Shown here: positions 53,725 through 63,227 of the stretch, one piece after another
Position numbering within the stretch: the stretch's first letter is position 1
Layout of the letters: every line of letters begins with the position of its first letter
Assembly (NCBI RefSeq): GCF_000981225.1
Contig: NZ_LAJC01000001.1
Location: 62,001-126,000, forward strand
Source of the DNA: Allosalinactinospora lopnorensis
GTDB taxonomy: Bacteria > Actinomycetota > Actinomycetes > Streptosporangiales > Streptosporangiaceae
Length of the DNA stretch: 64,000 bases
Direction: 5' to 3'
The notes under the pieces: model-generated
The model's input: only the letters and a program-made list of their open reading frames with translations
Database searches by the model: none
Told to the model about the DNA's origin: nothing
Position numbers and translations under genes: made by a program

Positions 53725-55164
53725 ATGGAGGCACTGGACCTCGCACGGTGGCAGTTCGGGATCACGACCGTCTACCACTTCCTGTTCGTGCCGCTGACGA
53801 TCGGCCTTTCGCTCATCGTCGCCGCCTTCCAGACCGCCTGGTACCGGACCGGCAGGCACGAGTACCTGCAGGCGACCAAGTTCTTCGGGAAGCTCTTCCT
53901 GATCAACTTCGCCATGGGAGTGGTCACCGGGATCGTGCAGGAGTTCCAGTTCGGCATGAACTGGAGCGAGTACTCGACGTTCGTGGGCGACGTGTTCGGC
54001 GCACCGCTGGCCATGGAGGCGCTGCTGGCGTTCTTCCTGGAGTCCACGTTCATCGGACTGTGGATCTTCGGCTGGGACCGGCTGCCCCGGAAGGTGCACC
54101 TCGGGTGCATCTGGGCGGTCGCGGTCGGCAGCAACCTCTCCGCCTACTTCATCCTCGCCGCGAACGCCTGGATGCGGCACCCGGTCGGCTACCAGGTCAA
54201 CGAGACCACCGGGCGCGCCGAACTCACGAGCATCTGGGCGGTGCTCAGCAACGCCCAGGCCTGGTCGACCTACCTGCACGTGCTCAGCGCGTCCTTCATC
54301 ACCGCCGGGCTGTTCGTGGCCGCGGTGAGCGCCTTCAAGCTGTGGCGGGGCAGGACGGCGGGGCAGGAGGGCCCCCTGCCCAACGGGGAGCACGAACTGT
54401 TCCGCAAGACGCTGCGGGCCGGCCTGATCGTCACCCTGATCGCCGGCGTCCTCGTCGTCTTCTCCGGCGACCACCAGGCCAAGCTGGCCGCGCAGTACGA
54501 GCCGATGAAGCTCGCCGGCGCCGAGGCGCTGTGGAACACCGAGGACGCGGCGGAGTTCTCGATGTTCGCGGTCGGCGACACCGAGGCCCGGGAGAACGTC
54601 GTCGACCTGAACATCCCCTACGTGCTGAGCTTCCTGGCGACCGGGGAGTTCGGCGGGACCGTCGAGGGCATCAACGACCTCCAGGCACAGTACGAGGAGG
54701 CCTACGGCCCCGGGGACTACACCCCCAACATCTTCGCCTTGTACTGGTCGTTCCGGCTGATGATCGGGCTCGGGCTGGCCGGTGTCGCGGTGGCGGTCCT
54801 CGGGCTGTGGCTGACACGCCGGAAGCGGCTCCCCGAGACCCGCTGGTTCTACTACGCCACGATGCTGGCGCTCCCCTCGGCGCTGCTCGCCAACATCCTC
54901 GGCTGGTTCCTGACCGAGATGGGCCGCCAGCCCTGGACGGTGCACGGGGTACTGCTCACCGCGGAGAGCGTCTCGCCCGGGGTGAGCCTCGCCGAGGTGG
55001 CGTTCACCCTCAGCCTGTTCACAGCGATCTACGGAGCACTGGCCGTCGTCGAGGGATGGTTGCTGTGGCGCTACGTCAAGGCAGGCCCCTCGCACGTGGT
55101 CCCCGCCAAGGAGGACGACGGCGAGGACGGCAGCGACAGTCCTGTTCCGGCGTTCGTCTACTAG
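53725..55164 (+). CDS. cydA: Cytochrome bd oxidase subunit I
   Basis: 479-aa quinol oxidase subunit carrying hemes b558, b595 and d. H18 in FGITTVYHFLF is a heme ligand; further ligands are in WSTYLHVLSASF and the Met/Glu-rich GWFLTEMGRQPW motif. The length marks the short-Q-loop type. ATG at 53725 with GGAGAGG upstream. First gene of cydABDC; it gives high-affinity, proton-motive respiration under low oxygen or stress. Confidence 0.96.
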   Translation: MEALDLARWQFGITTVYHFLFVPLTIGLSLIVAAFQTAWYRTGRHEYLQATKFFGKLFLINFAMGVVTGIVQEFQFGMNWSEYSTFVGDVFGAPLAMEALLAFFLESTFIGLWIFGWDRLPRKVHLGCIWAVAVGSNLSAYFILAANAWMRHPVGYQVNETTGRAELTSIWAVLSNAQAWSTYLHVLSASFITAGLFVAAVSAFKLWRGRTAGQEGPLPNGEHELFRKTLRAGLIVTLIAGVLVVFSGDHQAKLAAQYEPMKLAGAEALWNTEDAAEFSMFAVGDTEARENVVDLNIPYVLSFLATGEFGGTVEGINDLQAQYEEAYGPGDYTPNIFALYWSFRLMIGLGLAGVAVAVLGLWLTRRKRLPETRWFYYATMLALPSALLANILGWFLTEMGRQPWTVHGVLLTAESVSPGVSLAEVAFTLSLFTAIYGALAVVEGWLLWRYVKAGPSHVVPAKEDDGEDGSDSPVPAFVY

Positions 55165-55176
55165 GAGCCGACCACC

Positions 55177-56223
55177 ATGGATCTCGTACTCATCTGGTTC
55201 CTCGCCATCGCGGTGCTGTGGACCGGCTACTTCGTCCTCGAAGGCTTCGACTTCGGCGTCGGGATGCTGCTTCCGGTGATCGGCAGGGACGACACCGACC
55301 GGCGCGTCATGATCAACTCGATCGGGCCGGTCTGGGATGGTAACGAGGTGTGGGTGATCACCGCGGTCGGCGCGACGTTCGCCGCGTTCCCCGCCTGGTA
55401 CGCCTCCATGCTCAGCGGTTTCTACCTGCCCGTGTTCCTCATCCTGCTGGCGCTGATCGTGCGCGGGCTGGCCTTCGAGTACCGCGGCAAGGGCGACACC
55501 GACCGCTGGCGCTCCTGGTGGGACCGGGCCATCTTCTACGGCAGCGCGATCCCCGCCCTGCTGTGGGGCGTCATCTTCGCCAACCTGGTGCGCGGGCTGG
55601 CCATGGACGCCGACCACATCGTCACCGCCAGCCTGTTCGACCTGTTCACCCCGTACGCCATGCTGGGCGGGGTGATGACACTGTCCCTGTTCGCCCTGCA
55701 CGGCGCGGTGTTCCTCACCTTGAAGACCGGGGGCGAGGTCCGGGCCCGCGCCCGCGCCTCGGTCGCCGCCACGGCCGCCGTCGCGATCCCCACCACCGTG
55801 GTGTTCCTGGTGTGGACGCAGGCCGCGCACGGGGCGCCGTGGACGGCGCCGATCGTGGCCATCGCCGCCCTCGGGCTGGTCGCCGGCGTCGTGCTCGCGG
55901 CGAAGCGCCGGGAGGGCTGGTCCTTCGCCGCCACGGCGGTCACCGTCGGCGCGGTCTCCACCACCCTGTTCGGGTCGCTGTTCCCCGACGTGCTGCCGTC
56001 GACGACGGACCCCGCCCACAGCCTGACGATCCGCAACGCCGCGTCCGCCCCGTATACGCTCACCGTCATGACGTGGCTGGCGGTGGTCTTCCTCCCGCTC
56101 GTCCTCGGTTACCAGGCCTGGAGCTACTGGGTGTTCCGCAGGCGCGTCACCCGGGAGCACATCGAGCCGACTCCCTCCTACGGCGGCGGCGCCGAGGCCG
56201 GCCCGCCGCCGAGCGTCCACTAG
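55177..56223 (+). CDS. cydB: Cytochrome bd oxidase subunit II
   Basis: 348-aa membrane subunit with about 9 TM helices. The N-terminus (LIWFLAIAVLWTGYFVLEGFDFGVGMLLP) and NGPVWDGNEVW-like SIGPVWDGNEVWVI are conserved CydB blocks. ATG at 55177, 12 bp after cydA. Confidence 0.95.
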   Translation: MDLVLIWFLAIAVLWTGYFVLEGFDFGVGMLLPVIGRDDTDRRVMINSIGPVWDGNEVWVITAVGATFAAFPAWYASMLSGFYLPVFLILLALIVRGLAFEYRGKGDTDRWRSWWDRAIFYGSAIPALLWGVIFANLVRGLAMDADHIVTASLFDLFTPYAMLGGVMTLSLFALHGAVFLTLKTGGEVRARARASVAATAAVAIPTTVVFLVWTQAAHGAPWTAPIVAIAALGLVAGVVLAAKRREGWSFAATAVTVGAVSTTLFGSLFPDVLPSTTDPAHSLTIRNAASAPYTLTVMTWLAVVFLPLVLGYQAWSYWVFRRRVTREHIEPTPSYGGGAEAGPPPSVH

Positions 56224-56252
56224 TGCCCACCGAGGAGGGACGACTTTTTCGG

Positions 56253-58103
56253 ATGAAGCCCCTTGATCCGCGACTGGTGCGCACCGCACAGGCGGTACGG
56301 GTACATCTGGTCGTCACGGTGCTCAGCGGCGTGGCGATCACCGTCCTCGTGCTCGCGCAAGCCTGGCTGCTGGCGCACGTCATCGCCGGGGCCACCCGCG
56401 GGATGGGATTGGACGAACTGTCGTGGGCGATCACGGCCGTCGCCGGGGTCGCGATCGCCCGGGGGGTGCTCGCCTACGGGGCCGAGACAGCGGCCCTGCG
56501 CTCCGCGGCACGGGCGAAATCCCAGCTCCGCCGCAGGCTGCTCGCCCATGTGACGGGCACTCGGGCGGCCGAGGAGGAAGGTCTCCCGGAGAGTCCGGGA
56601 CGCGGAGCGGTCTGGTTGTCAGGGCAGACCGGCTCCGATCAGGGGACGGGCACCCCGCGCGCCGGTGAACTGGTCACTCTCGCCACACGTGGCCTGGACG
56701 CGCTGGATGACTACTTCGCCCGGTATCTCCCGCAGCTGGTGCTGGCGGTGCTCGTCCCCATCTCGGTACTCGTCGTCGTCACCAGGGCCGACTGGATCTC
56801 GGGGATCATAATCGCGGTGACGCTGCCGCTGATCCCGATCTTCATGGCACTGGTCGGCCGGCACACCCAGGCCCGCACGCAGCGCCAGTGGCGGCTGCTC
56901 AACCGCCTCGGCGGGCACTTCCTCGACGTGGTCGAGGGGCTGCCCACCCTCGCGGTCTTCCGCCGCGCCAAGGCCCAGGCGGCCATCATCCGCCGGATCA
57001 CCGACGAGCACCGGCGCACCACCATGTCGACGCTGCGTATCGCGTTCCTCTCGGCGTTCGTCCTGGAGCTGCTCGCCACCCTCGCGGTGGCGCTGGTCGC
57101 GGTGGAGATCGGCATCCGGCTGATGTACGGGATACTGGACTACGAGACCGCGCTGCTGGTGCTGATCCTGGCCCCCGAGGCCTACCTGCCGCTGCGGGAG
57201 GTGGGCGCCCGCTTCCACGCCAGCATGGAAGGGGTCGCGGTGGCGGAGCAGGTGTTCCGCGTCCTCGATGAGCGGGCCGAGGAGGCGCGCGCCCGCCCCG
57301 GGGAACGCGGCGAGGACCCGACCACTCCGGTACCGATCGGCGCCCACAGGGCGCCGCGGATCCGCCTGGACGGCGTGGGACTCGTCTACCCGGACCGCGA
57401 GGCCCCGGCGCTGCGCGACGCGGCACTGCTCGTCGAACCGGGGCGGAGCCTGCTGCTCACCGGACCCAGCGGATCCGGCAAGAGCTCGATACTGTCGCTG
57501 CTGCTGCGGTTCACCGAACCCACCTCCGGGCGGATCCTGGTCCAGGAGATCCCGGAACCGGCGGCCGGCGGCACCACTGAAGCGGGCGGGGAAGGCCCGC
57601 CGGAGGGCCCGACCGGCGCGGACGGGTGGGTGCCGCTCTCGGCGATCCCGCCCGACGAATGGCGGCGCCGGATCGCCTGGGTGCCGCAGCACCCCTACCT
57701 CTTCGACGACAGCGTCGCCGGCAACATCCGGTTGGGGGATCCGGAGGCGAGCCTCGAAGCCGTCCGGCGCGCCGCCGCGCGGGCGGAGGCCGACGCGTTC
57801 ATCCGCGCACTCCCCGAGAGCTACGACACCCGCATCGGCGAGCGCGGGACCCGGCTCTCGGCCGGGCAGCGCCAGCGGATCGCACTGGCCCGCGCGTTCC
57901 TGCGCGATGCGCCGATCGTGCTGCTCGACGAGCCGACGGCCCACCTGGACCCGGAGAACGCCGCGGCGATCCGGACCGCCGCCGCACGGCTGGTGCGGGG
58001 GCGCACCGGCATCATCGTCGCGCACGACACCGGATGGGCCGACCTCGCGGACGAGGTCGTGCGGGTCGAGGCCGGCCGGACCACAACGGAGGTGCCTTCA
58101 TGA
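56253..58103 (+). CDS. cydD: Thiol reductant ABC exporter subunit CydD
   Basis: 616-aa half-exporter that with CydC moves glutathione/cysteine-type thiols needed for bd assembly. Six TM helices, then Walker A GPSGSGKSS, signature LSAGQRQRIALARAF and Walker B IVLLDEPTAHLDPE. ATG at 56253 opens KPLDPRLVRTAQAV; GTG at 56223, overlapping the cydB stop, is an alternative. It overlaps cydC as ATGA. Confidence 0.93.
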   Translation: MKPLDPRLVRTAQAVRVHLVVTVLSGVAITVLVLAQAWLLAHVIAGATRGMGLDELSWAITAVAGVAIARGVLAYGAETAALRSAARAKSQLRRRLLAHVTGTRAAEEEGLPESPGRGAVWLSGQTGSDQGTGTPRAGELVTLATRGLDALDDYFARYLPQLVLAVLVPISVLVVVTRADWISGIIIAVTLPLIPIFMALVGRHTQARTQRQWRLLNRLGGHFLDVVEGLPTLAVFRRAKAQAAIIRRITDEHRRTTMSTLRIAFLSAFVLELLATLAVALVAVEIGIRLMYGILDYETALLVLILAPEAYLPLREVGARFHASMEGVAVAEQVFRVLDERAEEARARPGERGEDPTTPVPIGAHRAPRIRLDGVGLVYPDREAPALRDAALLVEPGRSLLLTGPSGSGKSSILSLLLRFTEPTSGRILVQEIPEPAAGGTTEAGGEGPPEGPTGADGWVPLSAIPPDEWRRRIAWVPQHPYLFDDSVAGNIRLGDPEASLEAVRRAAARAEADAFIRALPESYDTRIGERGTRLSAGQRQRIALARAFLRDAPIVLLDEPTAHLDPENAAAIRTAAARLVRGRTGIIVAHDTGWADLADEVVRVEAGRTTTEVPS

Positions 58104-59886
58104 CCCGGGCGCCCGCCACGCCCTCGCCGGCCCCTGCCGACCCCGCGGGGCGCGCACGCGATCCGCTCCGGCGCATGATCGCGCTGGCGTGGCCGCGCGG
58201 TACGCGCTTCGCCCTGGGGGTCCTCCTCGGTGCCGCCGCGACCGGTTCCGGGGTCGCGCTGCTGGCGGTGGCCGCGTGGCTGCTGGCCAAGGCCGCCGAG
58301 CACCCGCCATCACGGCGCTGAGCATCGCTGTGGTGGCCACCCGCGCCCTGGGGATCTCCCGCGGCGTCGCCCGCTACCTGGAGCGGCTGGTGACGCACGA
58401 CGCCGCGTTCCGCACGCTGGCCGATGTCCGGGTCCGCGTCTACGAGCGGCTGGCGCGCACGGAACCTGTTCGCAAATTCCGTTCCGGTGACCTGGTCTCC
58501 CGGCTGGTCAGCGACACCGACGCCACGCAGGACCTGCTCATCCGGGGGTTGACCCCGCCGCTGGCCGCGCTGCTGACCGGCGGAGCCGCGGTCGCGTTCT
58601 GCACCTTGCTGTTCCTTCCGGGCGGGCTGGTGCTGGGGGCCGGACTGCTGCTCGCGGGCCTGGCCGTCCCCTTCGCGGCGGCCGTGCTCGGCAGGGGGCC
58701 CGGCCGGCGCCAGGCCGCGGTCCGCGGCGAGCTCGCCACGTCGCTGGTGGACACCCTCTACGGCGCTCCCGACCTGGTCGCCTACGGCGCCATGGACCGC
58801 GCCGTGCGGCGAGTCGAGCAGGCCGACGACGAACTGACCCGCGTCGCCCAGCGCGACGCGACGCTGCTCGGGTTCGGCGCCGGAGCGACCACCCTGATCA
58901 CCGGCGTGACCGTGTGGGCGGCGCTGCTGCTGGGAGTGGCCGCGGTCGAGGGCGGCGCGCTCGGCGCGATCTCCCTCGCGGTGCTCGTGCTGACCACACT
59001 CGCCGCCTTCGAGATCGTGGCGCCCCTCCCCGCGGTGGCGGCGCGCCTGGGCTCGCTGCGCGCGAGCGGCGAGCGGCTGTTCGACGTGCTGGACACACCG
59101 CCGATGACCGCACCGCCGACCGAGCCGGGACCGCTGGAGCCGGACGGCACCGGGCTGCGCGTGCGCTCGCTGCGGGTCCGCTACGGCCCGGACGAGCCAC
59201 GGGCGCTGGACGGCGTGGACATCGACGTTGCCCCGAGCCGGACCGTCGCCGTGTTGGGGCCCAGCGGCGCCGGGAAGAGCACGCTCGCCTCCGTGCTGCT
59301 GCGTTTCCGCGACCCCGAGTCCGGAACGGTCGAGCTCGGCGGCACCCACATCGCCGCGTACCCGGCGGACGAGGCGCGGCGGTTCATCACCGGTGTTCCG
59401 CAGGACCCGCACATCTTCACCAGCACGCTCCGGGAGAACCTGCGGCTCGCCGCCCCGTCCTGTTCCGACGAGGACCTCTGGGAGGCGCTGCGGCGCGCCC
59501 GGCTGGACCACGAGGTGGCGGCGATGCCCGCGGGTCTGGACACGGAGGTGGGCGCGCACGGCATGCGGCTGAGCGGCGGCATGCGGCAGCGCCTCGCGCT
59601 GGCCCGCGCACTGCTCGCCGCACCCCGGATCCTGGTGCTGGACGAACCGACGGCCCACCTCGATCCGGACACCCGCGACGAGGTGATCACCGACCTGCTC
59701 GCGGCCGCCGAGGGGTACTCCACGCTGCTGATCACGCACGACCTGACCGGGCTGGAGCAGGTGGACGAAATCCACGTGCTCTCCGAAGGCCGGATCCTGC
59801 AACGGGGAACCCACGCCGACCTGCTCGCCCAGGACGGCTGGTACCGCGACGCCGCGGTGCGGGGGTCGTGGGATTCCGGGGCGTGA
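58100..59886 (+). CDS. cydC: Thiol reductant ABC exporter subunit CydC, frame broken by one missing base
   Basis: Second half of the exporter. The opening (MTRAPATPSPA...VALLAVAAWLLAKAAEHP) stops in frame at 58321; the continuation, one frame over, begins ITALSIAVVATRALGISRGVARYLERL and runs to 59886 with Walker A GPSGAGKST, signature LSGGMRQRLALARAL and Walker B ILVLDEPTAHLDPD. One C is missing at 58306-58308; restoring it gives 595 aa. ATG at 58100 has GGAGGTGCC upstream and overlaps cydD. Sequence error likely. Confidence 0.86.
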
Positions 59887-59939
59887 CCCCGGCGGAACGG
59901 TTTCACCGGAGCTGAGGCTGCCCCGTCCCAGAGAGCGGA

Positions 59940-60599
59940 TCAGGGCGTGGCCTCGGCCATGACCTCGGCAACGGTCTCGATGAGCTCCTCACGGTCCTCC
60001 TGGGCGGCCTGGCGCAGGTACCCGCCCACCTCCACCAGGTCGACGGTGCTGTTCTGCGGGCTTTCGGAGCCCTCCCGGGGGGACCGGATGACGTTGGCGT
60101 TCGTCCTGCCGGAGAGATCAGCACGAACTTCGAAAGCCTCCCCCGCCTCCACTCCCACGTTCCTCGCCGCTTCTTCCGTCACTATCCGCGTCACCACGAG
60201 ATCACCTTCCCATGCGCAGACGTAGTAGTCAGGAGAAGGGTCGGAAGGAGGGGGAGAATCCGGGTCGCATCCGAGGTAACCGGTGAAGGACTCGCCCGAC
60301 TCGACTACCACGCGTCGGTCGGCGCCGTCCGCGTAGGTGATCCTTACGTGCTCCCTGGTCTCCCCACCGCTGACGATGAGGTCCTGTGGTTCCCACCCAC
60401 CGCCGTCCAGAACGGCGAACTCTCCCTCGTAGGCATCCACCTGTCGCTGCACATAGCGCTGGTGCGGATTCTGGCATCCGCCCAGCGCGGGCGCGCTGAG
60501 GAAGAGGACCAGCAGCACGGCAGAGGGCCGTAGCCGCCTGGACGACGCAGACGGTCTTTTGCGGGCCCCTCCGGCAAGGGGTGCGGTACCAGTACGCAT
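59940..60599 (-). CDS. Hypothetical lipoprotein
   Basis: 219-aa protein; signal peptide with lipobox APALGGC (about residue 42). The mature part is acidic with a Cys pair (YLGCDPD...YYVCAWEG) that may form a disulfide. No family recognised. Convergent with cydC, divergent from the EI24 gene. Confidence 0.65.
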   Translation of the reverse strand: MRTGTAPLAGGARKRPSASSRRLRPSAVLLVLFLSAPALGGCQNPHQRYVQRQVDAYEGEFAVLDGGGWEPQDLIVSGGETREHVRITYADGADRRVVVESGESFTGYLGCDPDSPPPSDPSPDYYVCAWEGDLVVTRIVTEEAARNVGVEAGEAFEVRADLSGRTNANVIRSPREGSESPQNSTVDLVEVGGYLRQAAQEDREELIETVAEVMAEATP

Positions 60600-60674
60600 G
60601 CGGGCAATCCAATCCGACGTGTCCGGTTACCGGAAGAGCCGACCGGGGTCCGGGAGCCGCTATCGTCGGTCAGC

Positions 60675-61442
60675 GTGAGTAATCCCGTTACCGAAGCCTT
60701 CGGCGGCACTGCTGTGCTGCTGCGCGGCTTCGCCACCGTGCTGCGGCGGCCGAAACTGTTCCTGCTCGGGGCCCTCCCCCCGCTCGTCACGTCGGTACTG
60801 TTCCTGGCGGCGCTCATCGCACTGCTGGTGAACATCGACGACATCGCCGCGTGGATGACGCCGTTCGCCGACGGGTGGGCCCCGGAGTGGAGCACCGCAC
60901 TGCGCGTTGCCCTGGGACTCGCGGTCGTGGCCGGTTCGGTGCTCGTCATGGTCGTCGGCTTCACCGGGATCACCCTCGCCCTGGGCGCCCCGCTCTACGA
61001 CAAGATCGCCGAGGAGGTCGAGCACGAGCTGGGCGACGCCCCGCCCGAGGCCGATGAGCCGTTCGCCGCGTCGATCGCGCGCGGGATCCGGCAGTCGCTG
61101 ACCCTGGTGCTGATCTCGGTGGCGGTGACGGTCCTGCTGTTTTTGGCCGGGTTCCTCCCGCTGGTCGGGCAGACCCTGGTGCCGGTCGTGGCGGTGCTCG
61201 TCGGCGGCTGGCTGCTCGGTACCGAACTGGTCGGCGCGGCCTTCGACCGGCGCGGCATGCGCCGACTGTGCGACCGCCGCCGCCACATGGCCACTCGCCG
61301 GGTCCGGACGCTGGGCTTCGCCGTCCCCTGCTACCTGCTGCTGGCCATCCCGTTCGTGGCCGTCGCGGTGTTCCCGGCCGCTGCCGCGGGCGGCACCATC
61401 CTGGCCCGGCAACTGCTGCCGCCGGCGCAGCCCGCACACTGA
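60675..61442 (+). CDS. EI24 (CysZ-like) membrane protein
   Basis: 255-aa polytopic membrane protein. FGGTAVLLRGFATVLRRPKLFLLGALPPLVTSVLF and LGAPLYDKIAEEVE are hallmarks of the EI24 domain (CysZ relatives). Five to six TM helices. GTG at 60675. Sulfate transport, as in CysZ, is not assured; no sulfur genes are adjacent. Confidence 0.85.
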   Translation: MSNPVTEAFGGTAVLLRGFATVLRRPKLFLLGALPPLVTSVLFLAALIALLVNIDDIAAWMTPFADGWAPEWSTALRVALGLAVVAGSVLVMVVGFTGITLALGAPLYDKIAEEVEHELGDAPPEADEPFAASIARGIRQSLTLVLISVAVTVLLFLAGFLPLVGQTLVPVVAVLVGGWLLGTELVGAAFDRRGMRRLCDRRRHMATRRVRTLGFAVPCYLLLAIPFVAVAVFPAAAAGGTILARQLLPPAQPAH

Positions 61443-61535
61443 CGCCACAGGCCCTCGGCGATCAGTATCGCCACATCCACCACACGGAACCGCAGGGAAT
61501 TCCTCAGAATTGATGGTTTGGGGGCACAGGGCTGC

Positions 61536-61541
61536 TAGAAA
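61536..61541 (+). promoter_or_regulatory. -10-like box for the alarmone-synthetase-like gene
   Basis: TAGAAA lies 6 nt before the GTG at 61548; no Shine-Dalgarno is present, which suggests a leaderless mRNA. A small inverted repeat AATTC-ctca-GAATT (61498-61511) is just upstream. Confidence 0.35.
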
Positions 61542-61547
61542 TATCCC

Positions 61548-62363
61548 GTGCGGCTCCCCCTGTCAAAAAACCAGATCGGCGAGCTTGGCCGAAGACTGAT
61601 CCACGCGGAGACTCCAGCGGCCGAGGATATCGCCGCTCTCAACGAACTCCTGCTGGTCTACTCGGACCTGCTGTTGGAGACGGTCGAGCGGGTGTCCACC
61701 AACCTCGGTCTTGAACCCACCTACCGCACCAAAACCAAGGACACCATCCTTGAGAAACTGGCTAGAGGGGGTGGGCGTTGGCTCCGCGATGTTCAGGATC
61801 TCGCCGGCATGCGACTGGTCTGTGACATGAGCCTCATAGAACAGGACGCACTCGCCGACCGTATTCTGGAGTTGTTCTCCAACGCCCCGAAAGAGGCACG
61901 ACTCATTGACCGGCGGCACAACCCGAGCCATGGCTATCGGACACTGCACGTAATCGCCTACCCATACGGCATTCCGGTTGAGATCCAGCTCCGCACCCGC
62001 CTACAACACGAATGGGCGGAAACCTTCGAGAGGTACGCCGACGTGGTAGGGCGCGGCGTCCGCTATGGGGAGGAACCCTCTCATGTGGTGATGCACGACG
62101 GCGCGAACGAAAGGTGGCTCCTCGCCGGCCGGACCGAGACACGCGTGATCGAGGAGGAGAGCCAGGCCGGAGTCAGCAGAGCAGCCGGCGACAGCCTGCA
62201 GAACCTCTCGCGCTTGATCACTCAGCACGAGCACAGGCGGTGTGCGGATGATAACCGCGCCGACATCGCTCGCGCGGAAGCCGAGATCCAGTGGACACTG
62301 CGAAGCTTCCAGGATGGTTTTGCGAGCCTGGTCCGAGCACTACGCGGAAGGTATGGTGGCTAG
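61548..62363 (+). CDS. RelA/SpoT-domain protein, small alarmone synthetase-like (toxSAS candidate)
   Basis: 271-aa protein built around one RelA/SpoT nucleotidyltransferase domain (about 20-170). Motifs in order: RTKTKDTILEKL (G-loop), LRDVQDLAGMRLVCD (catalytic Asp region), NPSHGYRTLHV (Tyr and His of the acceptor site) and VEIQLRTRLQHEWAE (catalytic Glu). It lacks the HD hydrolase, TGS and ACT domains of long RSH enzymes. The last ~100 residues are helical. The core residues look intact, so (p)ppGpp/ppApp synthesis or pyrophosphorylation of tRNA is possible. It abuts an 83-aa gene with no gap, fitting a toxSAS toxin-antitoxin pair; no hydrolase is near. Confidence 0.8.
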   Translation: MRLPLSKNQIGELGRRLIHAETPAAEDIAALNELLLVYSDLLLETVERVSTNLGLEPTYRTKTKDTILEKLARGGGRWLRDVQDLAGMRLVCDMSLIEQDALADRILELFSNAPKEARLIDRRHNPSHGYRTLHVIAYPYGIPVEIQLRTRLQHEWAETFERYADVVGRGVRYGEEPSHVVMHDGANERWLLAGRTETRVIEEESQAGVSRAAGDSLQNLSRLITQHEHRRCADDNRADIARAEAEIQWTLRSFQDGFASLVRALRGRYGG

Positions 62364-62615
62364 GTGGTGAACTTCCTGCTGGTCTATGACCGCACGCGAG
62401 GCGAGATCCTCCGTGAGGAGGAGTTCAGCGATGCCCGCGAGGCGATGGAAGCGCGCTTCGCCGCCGAAGCGGACCACCAGGGCCGTGATGTCGAGGTCAT
62501 CGTGCTCGGTGCCCGGTCCCGCGACGATCTCCTCCGCACCCACGGACGGTACTTCTACACGATGGATCAGCTCATCGACCGGTTCTCCGCGTCGGTACGC
62601 GCCGCGACCGCCTGA
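62364..62615 (+). CDS. Small partner of the RelA/SpoT-domain protein, antitoxin candidate
   Basis: 83-aa soluble protein, start GTG at 62364 directly after the upstream TAG (a second GTG at 62367). It has FLLVYDRTRGEILREEEF, an acidic helix (DAREAMEARFAAEAD), VEVIVLGARSRDDLLRTHGRYF and a short tail. Not a known antitoxin family to me, but I recall similar small proteins beside RelA/SpoT-domain genes in actinomycetes. The direct coupling implies joint function: inhibitor, chaperone or accessory subunit. Confidence 0.6.
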   Translation: MVNFLLVYDRTRGEILREEEFSDAREAMEARFAAEADHQGRDVEVIVLGARSRDDLLRTHGRYFYTMDQLIDRFSASVRAATA

Positions 62616-62790
62616 AAGGCGCAGGCCGCGTTCAGTCGTTGGTGGGTGGTCTGGCCAGCCCACCCACCAGAAAGCGCATCCAACCGAAACCAGGCCGCGC
62701 CCGCTGTTTGAGACGTACCAGCGCCGACCGTGCGGATCCCGGGCACACACCCCACCGACTGATGTAGAAGCGTTAACGGGTGTCTCTCGG

Positions 62791-63042
62791 CTACAGCCGG
62801 TCGGTTTTCACATCAGCGAGGAACGCCGCCCACGCCGGCACCGCGAAGCCCAAGTGCCCCAACTCCCGATGCTGCGTGTCCCGTACCAGCACCGAGCGCG
62901 AAGCCTCGGCGATCTCGACGTAGGCCCCGGCGTTGCCGCCGCTGTAGCTGGACGTGCGCCAGGTCTCAGCGACCTCGACACAGGCCCCGCCGGTGTCGTT
63001 ACTGTAGCTGGACGTGCGCCAGATCAGCTCATGGGCGATCAT
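62791..63042 (-). CDS. DUF397 protein with internal duplication
   Basis: 83-aa protein. The DUF397 start WRTSSYS occurs twice (WRTSSYSNDTGGACVEVAE and WRTSSYSGGNAGAYVEIAE), then VLVRDTQHRELGHLGF. So the N-terminal half-motif is tandemly duplicated. The ATG at 63042 overlaps the stop of the second DUF397 gene (ATGA). Such proteins usually accompany XRE/DUF5753 regulators; some act in development or as partners of the regulator. Confidence 0.82.
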   Translation of the reverse strand: MIAHELIWRTSSYSNDTGGACVEVAETWRTSSYSGGNAGAYVEIAEASRSVLVRDTQHRELGHLGFAVPAWAAFLADVKTDRL

Positions 63043-63227
63043 GAGAATTCTCCGGCCTTGATCGCCTTGATGAAGGCTTTCCATTCCGCAACCGAAACCG
63101 ACAGGCGCCCCAACTCCCGGTTCTGGGTATCTCGGACTTCCACGGCCTGGGGAGACTCCGCGGTCTCCAGGCAGTTCTGGTGGGTTGCTCCGCTGTAACT
63201 CGACTTCCGCCAGACCTGCTCACCCAT
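63039..63227 (-). CDS. DUF397 protein
   Basis: 62-aa single DUF397: VWRKSSYSGATHQNCLETAE then VEVRDTQNRELGRLSVSVAEWKAFI. ATG at 63227 overlaps the XRE gene stop by 8 nt. Middle gene of the XRE-DUF397-DUF397 unit; likely a specific partner of the regulator. Confidence 0.88.
   Translation of the reverse strand: MGEQVWRKSSYSGATHQNCLETAESPQAVEVRDTQNRELGRLSVSVAEWKAFIKAIKAGEFS

Noticed and set aside
52984-56289. 1101-codon minus-strand open frame opposite cydA/cydB
   Set aside because: Gly/Asp/Arg/His-rich low-complexity composition typical of antisense frames in high-GC DNA; cydA and cydB on the other strand have clear families.
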